Source: Clostridium beijerinckii HUN142 (lineage in GTDB: Bacteria; Bacillota; Clostridia; Clostridiales; Clostridiaceae). From it: a stretch of 64,000 nucleotides of DNA. Every line of letters starts with the position of its first letter. Position 1 is the first letter of the stretch. The stretch is taken from the NCBI RefSeq assembly GCF_000621745.1, contig NZ_KK211338.1, positions 58,339-122,338 of the forward strand. The letters are read 5' to 3'. This document shows, piece after piece, positions 53,426-62,635 of this stretch. The translations under genes were made by a program, and so were the position numbers. Under the pieces are notes generated by a model that ran no database searches, had not been told where the DNA came from, and was given only the letters and a program-made list of their open reading frames with translations.

Positions 53426-56137
53426 ATAGATATAAATGAAAGACCAGATCCACAGTATCTTTTAAATCAAGTAAAAAAAGAAGAGAATGAGTATTCAAGA
53501 GGAAAATTAAAAATATTTTTTGGTTATGCAGCAGGGGTTGGTAAGAGCTATGCTATGCTGATGGAAGCGCATGATATGAAGAAATTAGGCTACGATGTAG
53601 TAATAGGTTATATAGAACCACATGCAAGACCAGAAACTATGACCTTGCTAAATGGAATTGAGAATATAGGAAATAGAATCATTGAGTACAAAGGGATAAC
53701 CTTAAAAGAATTTGATCTTGATAGGGCTCTTATTCGAAAACCTGAAATCATACTAGTAGACGAACTAGCGCATACCAATGCTGGTGAACAAAGGCACAGA
53801 AAAAGATGGCAGGATATAGAGGAACTTTTAGAAGCAGGAATAAATGTTTATACGACTTTAAATGTTCAGCATATAGAAAGCTTAAATGATATAGTTGGGA
53901 GCATAACTAATATTTCCGTTAGAGAAAGAATTCCAGATAAAATATTTGATGAGGCCGATAAAGTAGAATTAATTGATATTGAACCAGATGAGCTTTTGAA
54001 AAGATTTAGTGATGGGAAAGTCTATAATAAGGAACAAACAACAAAAGCAGTGAATAACTTTTTTACTAAAAATAATTTATTTGCACTTAGGGAAATTGCA
54101 TTAAGGAGAACTGCTGATAGAGTAAATTATGAGGTGGAAAGTGTAAGGCTGTCAAAAGGCCAAATAACCGTAATGCCAACAGCTGATGCAATACTTGCTT
54201 GCATTTCTTCATCACCATCTTCTTCAAGAGTTATAAGAACAGCAAGAAGAATGGCTGAAGCACATCATTCAAAATGGATAGCATTTTATGTAGAAACAAC
54301 GAAATCAAAAAATTTAAGCAAAAAGGATAAGGAAAGTTTAAGCGCAAATTTTAGTCTGGCAGAAGAGCTAGATGGAGAAATAGTAACTGTATATAGCGAT
54401 AATATAGTTGAACAAATAATTCAATATGCAAAGTTTAGAAATGTTACAAAGATTATAATAGGAAAAAATCATAAAAAACCAAATAATTTTTTTCATATTT
54501 ATGCTAGAGATATAGTTGATAGATTGATGGAGTCTAATTCATATATAGACGTTTATGTTATACCTAATTCAACATTTAATAAAGAAAAAGAAAAGACCGT
54601 AAAAAGAAAAAGAGTAAGGTTTAATATTTCGTGGAAAGAAATATTAACAGCTAGTTTAATAATGATTATAGCCACAATAATCTCATTATTCATAGACTAT
54701 ATAGGTTTCAGAGAAGCAAATATAATCATGATTTTTATTTTGGGTGTAATTATAGTGAATATGAAAACAAGGGGATATCTTTTAGGGTTTATATGTTCAA
54801 TTATAAGTATATTTTTATTTAATTTTCTTTTTACAGATCCAAGATATTCTCTTGAAGTTTATGATAAAAGCTACTTAGCAACCTTTCCAATAATGTTAAT
54901 AGTAACATTCACAATTGGTACTCTTACAAGTAAGATACAAAGGGAAGCACAAAATTCCTTATCGAGGGAGAACACAACACAAATTTTATATAGAGTAAGT
55001 AGAAAATTACTAAGTGCAACAGGAACGGCAGATGTAGTGGGAATAGGGATAAAATATTTATCTAGATTATTAGAAAGAACAGTTATTTGTTACTTAGTTC
55101 AAGAAAATAAATTAACAGCACCTTTTATTTACACTGCTACTAAAGGTGAGAAAGATCGGACATTGCTAAATAAAGAGGAAGAAGCTGTTGCATATTGGAC
55201 ATTATTAAATGATAAAGAGTCAGGTGCGGGAACTAATACTTTCTATGGAGCAAAGGGATATTATATGCCTCTGAAAAGTCATAATAAAGTATTGGGTGTG
55301 TTAGGGGTTTCTTGTATTAATGGAAACTTAAAGCCAGAACAAAAATTTATTTTTGAAACTGTAGCCAGCCAAATATATATTGCTTTAGATAGAGAGATTC
55401 TTGCTGAAACTCAGAAGAATTCAAAGTTAGAAATTGAAAGTGAGAGATTAAGAAGCAATCTTTTAAGATCAATTTCTCATGATTTAAGAAGCCCCCTTGC
55501 AGGGATAAAAGGAGCAATAAGCACTATCATTGAAACAGGAGAACTTTTATCTAAAGATACTAAAGATGAACTTTTTCGAGGTATTTATGATGATACTGAA
55601 TGGCTTATAAGGCTGGTAGAAAATTTACTTAGCATGACTCGATTTGAAGGCGGAAACATGAAAATTAAAAGGAATCTGGAACTCGTAGAAGAAGTTGTAT
55701 ATGAAGCAGTTCAAAGAACTTCAAAACGATTGAAGGATCATGAGATAAAGGTAACAGTTCCAGAAGAGGTTATAATGGTACCTATGGATGGGAATTTAAT
55801 TGAGCAAGTTCTTATAAATCTTTTTGATAATGCTATTAAGTTTACACCTGAGGAGGCTTTAATTGAGGTCAAAGTATATGAGGAAGTAGAAAATGTTATA
55901 TTTGAGGTGATGGATAGTGGGATAGGAATATCAGAAGAAATATTACCACATATATTTGATAGATTTTTTACAAATGGGGATAAAATATCTGATTCAAGAA
56001 GAGGTGTTGGACTCGGGCTTGCAATTTGTAAATCTATAGTTGAAGGGCATGGGGGAAAAATCAGTGCATGGAACAAAGATGAAGGAGGAGCAATTTTTAG
56101 ATTTAATATTCCAAAGGAGGGGAAGGTAGATGGATAA
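53426..56137 (+). CDS. kdpD: Potassium sensor histidine kinase KdpD with apparent AUA start
   Basis: Read from 53426 the product is 903 residues: KdpD N-terminal domain with Walker A GVGKS (37-41) and VDELAHTN, a universal-stress-type domain (about 255-375), four membrane helices (about 390-500), a GAF-like region, the H-box SISHDLRSPLAG and an ATPase domain (DSGIGIS, GVGLGLAI). KdpD phosphorylates KdpE when K+ is short. The first ATG in frame is 53555, which would delete Walker A. Upstream there is only ATA at 53426, 8 bases after AGGAG and directly after an in-frame TAA, so either AUA initiates or the start codon is mutated. Confidence 0.88.
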   Translation: MDINERPDPQYLLNQVKKEENEYSRGKLKIFFGYAAGVGKSYAMLMEAHDMKKLGYDVVIGYIEPHARPETMTLLNGIENIGNRIIEYKGITLKEFDLDRALIRKPEIILVDELAHTNAGEQRHRKRWQDIEELLEAGINVYTTLNVQHIESLNDIVGSITNISVRERIPDKIFDEADKVELIDIEPDELLKRFSDGKVYNKEQTTKAVNNFFTKNNLFALREIALRRTADRVNYEVESVRLSKGQITVMPTADAILACISSSPSSSRVIRTARRMAEAHHSKWIAFYVETTKSKNLSKKDKESLSANFSLAEELDGEIVTVYSDNIVEQIIQYAKFRNVTKIIIGKNHKKPNNFFHIYARDIVDRLMESNSYIDVYVIPNSTFNKEKEKTVKRKRVRFNISWKEILTASLIMIIATIISLFIDYIGFREANIIMIFILGVIIVNMKTRGYLLGFICSIISIFLFNFLFTDPRYSLEVYDKSYLATFPIMLIVTFTIGTLTSKIQREAQNSLSRENTTQILYRVSRKLLSATGTADVVGIGIKYLSRLLERTVICYLVQENKLTAPFIYTATKGEKDRTLLNKEEEAVAYWTLLNDKESGAGTNTFYGAKGYYMPLKSHNKVLGVLGVSCINGNLKPEQKFIFETVASQIYIALDREILAETQKNSKLEIESERLRSNLLRSISHDLRSPLAGIKGAISTIIETGELLSKDTKDELFRGIYDDTEWLIRLVENLLSMTRFEGGNMKIKRNLELVEEVVYEAVQRTSKRLKDHEIKVTVPEEVIMVPMDGNLIEQVLINLFDNAIKFTPEEALIEVKVYEEVENVIFEVMDSGIGISEEILPHIFDRFFTNGDKISDSRRGVGLGLAICKSIVEGHGGKISAWNKDEGGAIFRFNIPKEGKVDG

Positions 56138-56828
56138 TAAGCCATATATTCTTGTAGTAGAAGATGATAGACCGATAAGAAATTTCATAACAGCATCATT
56201 AAAAGCACAAGGATTTAATTATATAGAAACAGAGAAGGGAATTGAAGCTATCGCGCTTTCTATGTCTCATAAACCGGATTTAATAATATTGGATTTAGGG
56301 CTTCCGGATATTGATGGAATCAATGTTATTACAAAAGTAAGAGAGTGGTCTAAGATACCTATAATAATAGTTTCGGCAAGAGAAAATGAAAGGCAGAAAA
56401 TTGAAGCTTTAGATAAAGGGGCAGATGACTATTTGACGAAGCCTTTTGGAATTGGAGAATTATTAGCAAGGATTAGAGTATCTTTAAGGCACAGCATAAT
56501 AAATACCTCTGAAAATAAAAATACAGAAATATTTAAGGTTAAAGGATTAGTTATTGATTTTAATAGAAGAAAAGTTAATATAGATGATGAGGACATACAT
56601 CTAACTCCTATAGAATATAAAATAATGGCACTGCTCTGTAAATATGCAGGGAAAGTATTAACTCATAATTTCATTATTAATGAAATTTGGGGAGCAGCTT
56701 TAGGCAATGAAACTCAATCGCTTAGGGTTTTTATGGCAAGTCTTAGAAGAAAAATAGAAAAGAATCCAGCACAGCCACAATATATTTATACAGAAGTTGG
56801 TGTTGGATACAGGCTGATAGATGATTAG
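56130..56828 (+). CDS. kdpE: Response regulator KdpE
   Basis: This 232-residue OmpR-family regulator has a receiver domain (VVEDDRPIRNF, phospho-Asp in IILDLGLPDIDG, SAREN, YLTKPFGIGELLARIR) and a winged-helix domain (LTPIEYKIMALLCKYAGKVLTH, SLRVFMASLRRKIEK, VGVGYRL). It starts at ATG 56130, eight bases inside kdpD, with AAAGGAGG upstream, so it is coupled to the kinase. It should bind the direct repeats before kdpZ and activate the operon. Confidence 0.95.
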   Translation: MDNKPYILVVEDDRPIRNFITASLKAQGFNYIETEKGIEAIALSMSHKPDLIILDLGLPDIDGINVITKVREWSKIPIIIVSARENERQKIEALDKGADDYLTKPFGIGELLARIRVSLRHSIINTSENKNTEIFKVKGLVIDFNRRKVNIDDEDIHLTPIEYKIMALLCKYAGKVLTHNFIINEIWGAALGNETQSLRVFMASLRRKIEKNPAQPQYIYTEVGVGYRLIDD

Positions 56829-56838
56829 TTATGAAGAT

Positions 56839-56884
56839 AAAAGCTTATCCTAATTTTTTTTGGGGAGAAGCTTTTGTTTTTTTT
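56839..56884 (+). terminator. kdp operon terminator
   Basis: AAAAGCTT (56839-56846) pairs with AAGCTTTT (56868-56875), with CC/GG pairs inside, followed by eight T residues. Confidence 0.78.
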
Positions 56885-56963
56885 GCAGTCTAGTACTAAA
56901 GATTTTAGGAATATAGGCATTTGAGAATTAAGATTAGATTACAAGATATTATATTAGAAAATA

Positions 56964-56989
56964 ATAATTAGAAAAAAATCTCTAATTAT
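56964..56989 (-). terminator. Reverse-strand terminator of the nucleotidase gene
   Basis: ATAATTAGA (56964-56972) is mirrored at 56981-56989, and the reverse strand continues into TTATTTTCT. Confidence 0.55.
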
Positions 56990-57012
56990 TTAGAAGAAAT
57001 GAGTTTCATGTT

Positions 57013-57591
57013 TTAAACTACTTTAATTTGTGAAGACAATTCAGTTATTATTAAGAATATTTCATTCCAGTTATTAACCCTAGTTATTTTATTATTTAAA
57101 GGTTTCCTGTTATAATTTGTATCCATAAGAAGAACGTTGAACCCTGCCTCTGATAACTGAATTGCATTATTGTAGTTATCTTCAATAAAAATATTACAAT
57201 CTAATTCGTTTGCTTTGTCAACCTTGTAGTGGCTACCCAAAACAAATAAGTTATCATAAGGTATTTCATTGTTTCTTAAAAATAGATGAGTTAGCGTTTT
57301 TAGCTCTAAATCTCTAGCTGTCACAAAATATATATTATGAAATTGATGCAATGCAGTTATAACAATCTTAGCTCCATCTCTTAGTTCTTGGCTTGAGTGG
57401 ATTTTAAACTTATTTTTATCATAGAAATCATCATATTCCTGCCTTTTTATACCCATAACTTCATGAATTTCATATTCTGTCACTTGATCCTCGGTTATAT
57501 TCTTATTAAAATATTCATTCGCCATATCTAGCCAGTCATAAGCATTGGTTATCGTTCCGTCGATATCAATACAGATATTTAAAGTATTCAT
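57013..57591 (-). CDS. HAD-family 5'-nucleotidase-like protein (NT5C type)
   Basis: This 192-residue protein has HAD motif I D9-I-D11-G-T (ICIDIDGTITN), a helical cap (about 20-70), motif II in YFVTARD, a Lys in HYKVDKANEL and motif IV IEDNYNNA. It resembles the bacterial YqfW/YorS-like 5'(3')-deoxyribonucleotidases, which remove phosphate from nucleotides. The substrate is not predictable. The ribosome binding site is AAGGAG shortly upstream. It stands alone on the reverse strand. Confidence 0.83.
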   Translation of the reverse strand: MNTLNICIDIDGTITNAYDWLDMANEYFNKNITEDQVTEYEIHEVMGIKRQEYDDFYDKNKFKIHSSQELRDGAKIVITALHQFHNIYFVTARDLELKTLTHLFLRNNEIPYDNLFVLGSHYKVDKANELDCNIFIEDNYNNAIQLSEAGFNVLLMDTNYNRKPLNNKITRVNNWNEIFLIITELSSQIKVV

Positions 57592-58000
57592 TTTATTTAT
57601 ATCTCCTTTATTAATTATTAAGATTAAAAGACTTCCATAAGGTTATTCTAAGAATAAGAATTATTTATTAGACTATGCAATTAGAATTAAATATCATTTT
57701 ACTTAAGTAATTTAATTAAGTCTCACGAAAGCAATAGTTAGTAGGGAATATTCATGCATACAATAATAAAATAAAACTACTTTGAGGAAGTAAAGAATGA
57801 TTAAATTCTTCATAGATATAGTATATTAATAAAAAGCTAAAATAACATTAAAGCTGTGTTAATGTTGTGTTATTTTTATTAATAGTAAAGTAATGTTCAT
57901 TTATTATAGTGATAAGTTTAACTTCTTTTTAACATTTCTTTAAGATTTTATATGCAGAAACTTAACAATTTTATTTTATTATATGAATATATAGATTAGA
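57592..58000. other. Intergenic region
   Basis: AT-rich spacer upstream of the reverse nucleotidase gene. No gene, strong palindrome or terminator was found in it. Confidence 0.4.
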
Positions 58001-58130
58001 AAGGTTGTATTTAAAAGAATGTAGTTAAATAAATAATTATATTTAGTATAACTATTATGGCATTATATAAAAAGATAGAAATAAGAGGTATAATTACAGT
58101 AAAAGATAAATAAATTTTAAGTACAACCTT
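58001..58130. repeat. 130-base element with 16-base terminal inverted repeats
   Basis: AAGGTTGTATTTAAAA (58001-58016) is mirrored by TTTTAAGTACAACCTT (58115-58130) with one mismatch. The 98 bases between hold no gene. The layout resembles a tiny non-autonomous inverted-repeat element (MITE) or a long hairpin RNA. No clear target-site duplication is visible. Confidence 0.5.
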
Positions 58131-58257
58131 GGATAGAATAGTTTGATGTAATTTTAATACTATAACAACAATTAATGTGTACAAACTCAATATATTTACC
58201 ATTAACTTTATGTAATAATGAAATTTAATTTCAAAAGTAAAAGGATGGTGGAATGCT

Positions 58258-58407
58258 ATGACTCCAAAAGAACTAACTCAAAAAACAGTCAAGGATATAA
58301 TTAAAAGAAGAAAGAAAGCTGAAGATGAAATTAAAGCTTATCAGAGTGAACAAACTGCAAAGAAAATGAGGAACTGGAGTGTTAGAGTTGGAGGAAGTAG
58401 ATGGTGA
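58258..58407 (+). CDS. Small basic hypothetical protein
   Basis: This 49-residue protein starts MTPKELTQKTVKDIIKRRKK, continues AEDEIKAYQSEQTAKKMR and ends NWSVRVGGSRW. A GGTGG ribosome binding site lies 6 bases before the ATG and a terminator hairpin follows the stop, which supports a real gene. The product is helical and strongly basic and could bind nucleic acid or a partner. I do not recognise a family. Confidence 0.6.
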   Translation: MTPKELTQKTVKDIIKRRKKAEDEIKAYQSEQTAKKMRNWSVRVGGSRW

Positions 58408-58441
58408 TAATTTAAATGTACATCTAAGATATGGATTGGAT

Positions 58442-58470
58442 AATAAATAAAGTTGCCAGCAATAGGTAGC
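58442..58470 (+). terminator. Terminator after the small basic ORF
   Basis: AATAAATAAAG at 58442 pairs with CTTTATTTATT ending at 58470, with inner GCC/GGT pairs. Confidence 0.6.
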
Positions 58471-58914
58471 TTTATTTATTATTTACCGCGTAACTTATAG
58501 TGTATTTAGAATACCTAAATTTTTTTTCTGTATTTATCCATGGTTAGTGTTAAAAAGTATAGATTGAAGGGTGAAATAAAAAAATAGTAATATCATGGAG
58601 CAGGTATATCGAACCTGGTACGTTTTGTATAGTATCATGATTTAAAGTATATAATTTTAATAAAGATAAGTATTTAGAGCAATAATTGTTGAGTTGGGTT
58701 TTAATTGGGAAGTTGTAGATATAAATAATGCATTAAATTTTTAGGAGATAGGGTTACATAATTAGCCCTTAAATAAGAAGTGAAGTTAAAATAAGACTGT
58801 ATTAGGAAAAGTGAATTAATATAGTGTAATTAAAGTTATAATTAATTTCTCTAAAATAGAGTTACAACTGTCAATTTCAAATTGTTAATATAAGATTTAA
58901 AGGAGAGAGAAAGA
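58471..58914. other. Intergenic region with a hairpin-rich segment
   Basis: No gene is seen. At 58592-58641, ATCATG and CATGAT enclose a second helix, CAGGT/ACCTG, over a loop ATATCGA. This compact two-helix structure is GC-richer than its surroundings and may be a small RNA or part of a leader, but it matches no class I recognise. The remainder is AT-rich. Confidence 0.4.
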
Positions 58915-59406
58915 ATGTCGGTAAAGGTTAAGTTTATAAGTGAAGTGGAAGTTAAAGATGAGAAGAAGGTTTTAAAAGCTGCTAAAAATGCTAGGATAAA
59001 AATTAATGATTCATGTGAAGGAAAAGGAAAGTGTGGAAAGTGTGTTATTAGGGTTATAGAGGGAAGACTTTCTGAACCAACTAAAGAAGAATTAAAAGTT
59101 CTAGGGAAAGAAAAAATTGATGATGGCTACAGATTGGCATGCCAAACTCGTATACTTGAGGATTCAGTAATAGAGATAATCGATAGCGAAGATGTAAAGG
59201 CTAAAAAAGATAATAAGTGCGGTGCTTTAAAGGTTAAAGATAATGATAAAATAAAATTACGCCAAGAAGATATAGATACTAATGATAAAGTAGAAGCTTC
59301 TGAAACCAAAGAGGCGAAAATTAAGATAGATAGTGATGATAATAATGGAGAACATAAGAAATATAGCAAAGACACAGTAAAAAAGAATAAAAAATCAGCT
59401 AAATAG
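58915..59406 (+). CDS. 2Fe-2S ferredoxin with charged C-terminal tail
   Basis: This 163-residue protein has a plant-type [2Fe-2S] ferredoxin domain (1-90) with cluster ligands in DSCEGKGKCGKC (Cys at about 33, 39 and 42) and ACQTRI (about 76). The remaining 70 residues are a Lys/Asp/Glu-rich low-complexity tail, which standard ferredoxins lack. It would carry single electrons in the cytoplasm. AAAGGAGAG precedes the ATG. It stands alone before a strong terminator, so its partner is unknown. Confidence 0.87.
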   Translation: MSVKVKFISEVEVKDEKKVLKAAKNARIKINDSCEGKGKCGKCVIRVIEGRLSEPTKEELKVLGKEKIDDGYRLACQTRILEDSVIEIIDSEDVKAKKDNKCGALKVKDNDKIKLRQEDIDTNDKVEASETKEAKIKIDSDDNNGEHKKYSKDTVKKNKKSAK

Positions 59407-59486
59407 AATACAAAGTGGTAAAAGTACATAAATAAAAATACAAGTTAAATTATTAAGGATAGATTTAGTGAAATTATTTGTTTTAA

Positions 59487-59531
59487 AATAAGGCTTTGAA
59501 ATGTTATTGAGTAACATTTCAAAGCCTTATT
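59487..59531. terminator. Strong bidirectional hairpin terminator
   Basis: A 20-base perfect stem (59487-59506 with 59512-59531, core AAGGCTTTGAAATGTTA) has a 5-base loop. Confidence 0.82.
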
Positions 59532-59684
59532 ATTTGCAACTTTATATAATAAACTAAAAAATTATGAGTGAGTAAAAATGAGAAGAATTTTAACACGTTT
59601 TTTACACGGAAATAAGTGTTAATTAATAATGAAGTAATACACTTAATAATGTAAATAAATAGATTTTAAAGGATAGGTGAAAGA

Positions 59685-60287
59685 ATGTATACTAGAAATT
59701 TACTGTCTTATAATAGCAAGTCTAATATAGATACCGTAATTATAAGAAAAATTAATCTAATAAAAATGCTTTCTCTCCTGTTAGTGTTGATTATTTTTTT
59801 AACAAGTATAGTAAGTCTTTATAATTTTTTAAAATGTATCAGTAGTAGTAGCCTCACAGTTGATGATTTTAAAACTGATATAAGTATGCTTAGTGAAACG
59901 GTAAATATTCTTGAGACAGAAAAAACATCAAATGAGAACCTTGAAATAAATCATTTTGGGTCTGATGGTAAAATAGTTGCTGCTAGTGAAATTAGAACAG
60001 ACTTAGCGGCAGCTTTAATTAAAATTGGAGATATGGATAACGATAAAAAGTTATCAGATGAGGAAATTACAGAACTTGGGGTGATGAAATTGGATACCAA
60101 AGCTATCCAAAAAGAACTTAGGGAATTTCAATTTAATTTAAGATCATCAGACCATAATCTGAAAAATTTTATTGTTATAACAAAGGGAAAATATGCAGGA
60201 ACAATACTTTATAATGGACCTTTAAAATTTATTGATGATGAACATAAGCGTTATTTTGGATTAGAATTATGGATGGATATTAAATAA
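59685..60287 (+). CDS. Membrane-anchored protein with EF-hand-like loop
   Basis: This 200-residue protein has one transmembrane helix (about 27-48, MLSLLLVLIIFLTSIVSLY) and an outside domain of about 150 residues. GDMDNDKKLSDEEI (about 117-130) fits a calcium-binding EF-hand loop (D-x-D-x-D with Glu at the twelfth position). I know no named family. The ribosome binding site AGGTGA is about 8 bases upstream. It may sense or bind Ca2+ at the cell surface (inference). Confidence 0.65.
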   Translation: MYTRNLLSYNSKSNIDTVIIRKINLIKMLSLLLVLIIFLTSIVSLYNFLKCISSSSLTVDDFKTDISMLSETVNILETEKTSNENLEINHFGSDGKIVAASEIRTDLAAALIKIGDMDNDKKLSDEEITELGVMKLDTKAIQKELREFQFNLRSSDHNLKNFIVITKGKYAGTILYNGPLKFIDDEHKRYFGLELWMDIK

Positions 60288-60447
60288 TTTTCAAATTTTA
60301 GAGTACTTTGAGAGTGATATATTTATATTATTCAAAAACTAACATCAAATTTAAATATTATTAATTTCGACATATATATTTAATAAGTTTATTATATAAG
60401 ATATAATAAATGATAAATTTATCTTTGTGTAGGCATAGGAGAAATAT

Positions 60448-62394
60448 ATGGAGAATTATGTGGATTTTATTAATAAAGCTTGGGAAGACTTTATTTCTAC
60501 GGGAAATGTCAATCCTAAGGTGAGAAGTGAAATTGGTGATTCATGGATAAGATGCATGAACTATGGCGTTGATCCTTATGATGGTAAGGGCCATGTTAGA
60601 CATTCTAATATAAATGAATTAATTAATAAAAATAATGAACTTATATCTGTAGCTAGGCCTGTTATGGAAAGTATTTATAGCATGGTTCGAGGATCAGGAT
60701 TTGCATTATTTTTAACAGATAAAGATGGATATATAATAGACGTAATAGGCGATAACGATATAATGAAGAGAATTGAGGAATTAAATTTTCTGAAGGGTGA
60801 ATTATGGTCAGAAAATGTAGTTGGAACTAATGCTATAGGGACGGCTTTATATCTTGGTAAACCAGTGCAGACTATAGGAGCAGAACACTATGGGGTAAAT
60901 CAGCACTCATGGACCTGTTCTGCATCTCCTATTTATGATGAAGATGATAATTTAATTGGATGTATAAATATGTCTGGAAATTATTATAATGCACATTCTC
61001 ATACATTAGGTATAGTAACTGCTGCGGCGCAATCAATACAGAAGCAGATGGCATTGGCTATTTCATATAAGTTACTTAATGTGACATTTGATTCCATATC
61101 AGAAGGTATGATAGTTATTAATGAGTATATGAAAGTTAAAAGAATAAACGGACGAGCCTTAAAAATTCTAAATATATCATTGGAAGAAGCAATGAATATG
61201 AATATTAATGAAGTACTAAATGGCGTCGACTTTCACAAATTATTGCAAGAAAAAAATAAATCTTTAAATAATATAGAATGGGATTTTTCCATAAATAATG
61301 ACATAATAAAATGTGTTATAAATGTCTTACCATTAAATAAAAATGGCAAGAGCAGTGGTATGGTAATAACTTTTACAGAAGTTAAAATTGTGCATAAGCT
61401 AGTAAATAAGTTTGTAGGGTATAAAGCTCAATATGAATTTAAAGATATTATAACAACAAGCAAAGAAATGGAAAATATGATAGCTTTCGCTAAAAAGGCT
61501 TCAAAAAGTGACTGCAATATACTAATACAGGGAGAAAGCGGTACTGGTAAAGAGCTGATTTCTCAGTCAATACACAATTATAGTGATAGGGCTAGAGGAC
61601 CCTTTGTCGCTGTAAATTGTGCATCAATACCTAGCGAATTAGTTGAAAGTGAATTATTTGGGTATGAAAAGGGTGCTTTTACTGGAGCGTCAAAAGAAGG
61701 ACATCCAGGTAAGTTTGAATTAGCAGATGGGGGGACAATTTTCCTTGATGAAATTGGTGAGCTACCATTAGATATTCAAAGTAAGCTTCTTAGGGTTTTA
61801 GATAACGGAAAGATCGTTAGAGTCGGTGGGACTTATGAGAAACAACTAAATGTTAGAGTTATTGGTGCTACTAATAGGATATTGAAAAATGAAATAAGAA
61901 GGAAAAACTTTAGAGAGGATTTATATTATAGATTAAGTGTAATGGAAATAAAGACCATTCCATTACGAGAAAGAAAAGATGATATAGATGTACTTGTAAA
62001 TGATTTTGTTCAAAGGCTAAACATAAAAAACAAAAATAAGATTATAACTGTAAGTAAGGAATACATTGATAAGTTAAAGAAATATGATTGGGACGGAAAT
62101 ATAAGAGAACTTAAGAATGTTGTTGAGCGGGATTATTACTTAAGCGAAGATGAAATAATGAATATAGATATAAATAATTTAGATTATAATAATATGACAC
62201 AGACTTTGAAGGAGGAACCTCTAAACCAAGAGGAGATTAAAATAGTTCCTCTTGATGTATTAGAAGAGAATGCTATAAGGGATGCTATAAAAAAATGTGA
62301 TGGAAATCTTCAACTAACATCTAAATTGCTAAGTATAGGAAGAGCAACTTTATATAGAAAGATAAAAAAATATCATATAGATGTATCAAAATGA
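60448..62394 (+). CDS. Sigma-54-dependent activator, AcoR-like
   Basis: This 648-residue regulator has an N-terminal GAF-type sensor (about 50-205, SENVVGTNAIGTALYLGKPVQ as in AcoR), a PAS domain (about 210-310), an AAA+ domain with Walker A GESGTGKE (362-369) and the sigma-54 contact loop GAFTGA (409-414), and a Fis-type helix-turn-helix at the C-terminus (NLQLTSKLLSIGRATLYRKI). It activates sigma-54 promoters with ATP. A -24/-12 promoter lies in front of the butanediol dehydrogenase gene downstream, so acetoin or a related metabolite is a likely ligand (inference). GGAGAA precedes the ATG. Confidence 0.94.
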   Translation: MENYVDFINKAWEDFISTGNVNPKVRSEIGDSWIRCMNYGVDPYDGKGHVRHSNINELINKNNELISVARPVMESIYSMVRGSGFALFLTDKDGYIIDVIGDNDIMKRIEELNFLKGELWSENVVGTNAIGTALYLGKPVQTIGAEHYGVNQHSWTCSASPIYDEDDNLIGCINMSGNYYNAHSHTLGIVTAAAQSIQKQMALAISYKLLNVTFDSISEGMIVINEYMKVKRINGRALKILNISLEEAMNMNINEVLNGVDFHKLLQEKNKSLNNIEWDFSINNDIIKCVINVLPLNKNGKSSGMVITFTEVKIVHKLVNKFVGYKAQYEFKDIITTSKEMENMIAFAKKASKSDCNILIQGESGTGKELISQSIHNYSDRARGPFVAVNCASIPSELVESELFGYEKGAFTGASKEGHPGKFELADGGTIFLDEIGELPLDIQSKLLRVLDNGKIVRVGGTYEKQLNVRVIGATNRILKNEIRRKNFREDLYYRLSVMEIKTIPLRERKDDIDVLVNDFVQRLNIKNKNKIITVSKEYIDKLKKYDWDGNIRELKNVVERDYYLSEDEIMNIDINNLDYNNMTQTLKEEPLNQEEIKIVPLDVLEENAIRDAIKKCDGNLQLTSKLLSIGRATLYRKIKKYHIDVSK

Positions 62395-62449
62395 GAAAAT
62401 AAAAATCTGTGTATCAAAATGAGAAAATAAAATGTATCGTTTTGATACA
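62382..62449 (+). promoter_or_regulatory. Threefold enhancer (UAS) of the sigma-54 activator
   Basis: TGTATCAAAATGAGAAA occurs at 62382-62398 and again at 62410-62426; a perfect palindrome TGTATCGTTTTGATACA follows at 62433-62449, whose reverse complement matches the same pattern. The first copy overlaps the last codons of the activator gene. They lie about 130-200 bases upstream of the -12 box, normal for enhancer sites. The third copy plus TTTTTC also forms a terminator. Confidence 0.72.
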
Positions 62450-62566
62450 TTTTTCTTTTATAGTTAATAGTTTTTATATAAAATCATACTATAAATAATA
62501 GGTAAAATAAAATTATATCAAGCAAATAACCTAAATAACTCAAAAAAATATAATCTTAGTCATAAC

Positions 62567-62583
62567 TTGGCATGGAAATTGCT
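62567..62583 (+). promoter_or_regulatory. Sigma-54 (-24/-12) promoter
   Basis: TTGGCATGGAAATTGCT matches TGGCAC-N5-TTGC, with GG (62569-62570) and GC (62581-62582) separated by exactly ten bases. It lies about 52 bases before the butanediol dehydrogenase gene, and the neighbouring sigma-54 activator makes it functional in context. Confidence 0.88.
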
Positions 62584-62635
62584 TAATAAAATATATGTGA
62601 ATTAATTAACAATTTATCCAAGGAGGAGTTTTAAG

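Noticed and set aside
53555..56137. kdpD starting at ATG 53555
   Set aside because: This would remove the GVGKS Walker A motif and the conserved KdpD N-terminus, which are clearly encoded upstream in the same frame.
58595..58625. Possible tRNA-like T-arm (GGTATATCGAACC)
   Set aside because: No acceptor, D- or anticodon arm can be fitted around it.
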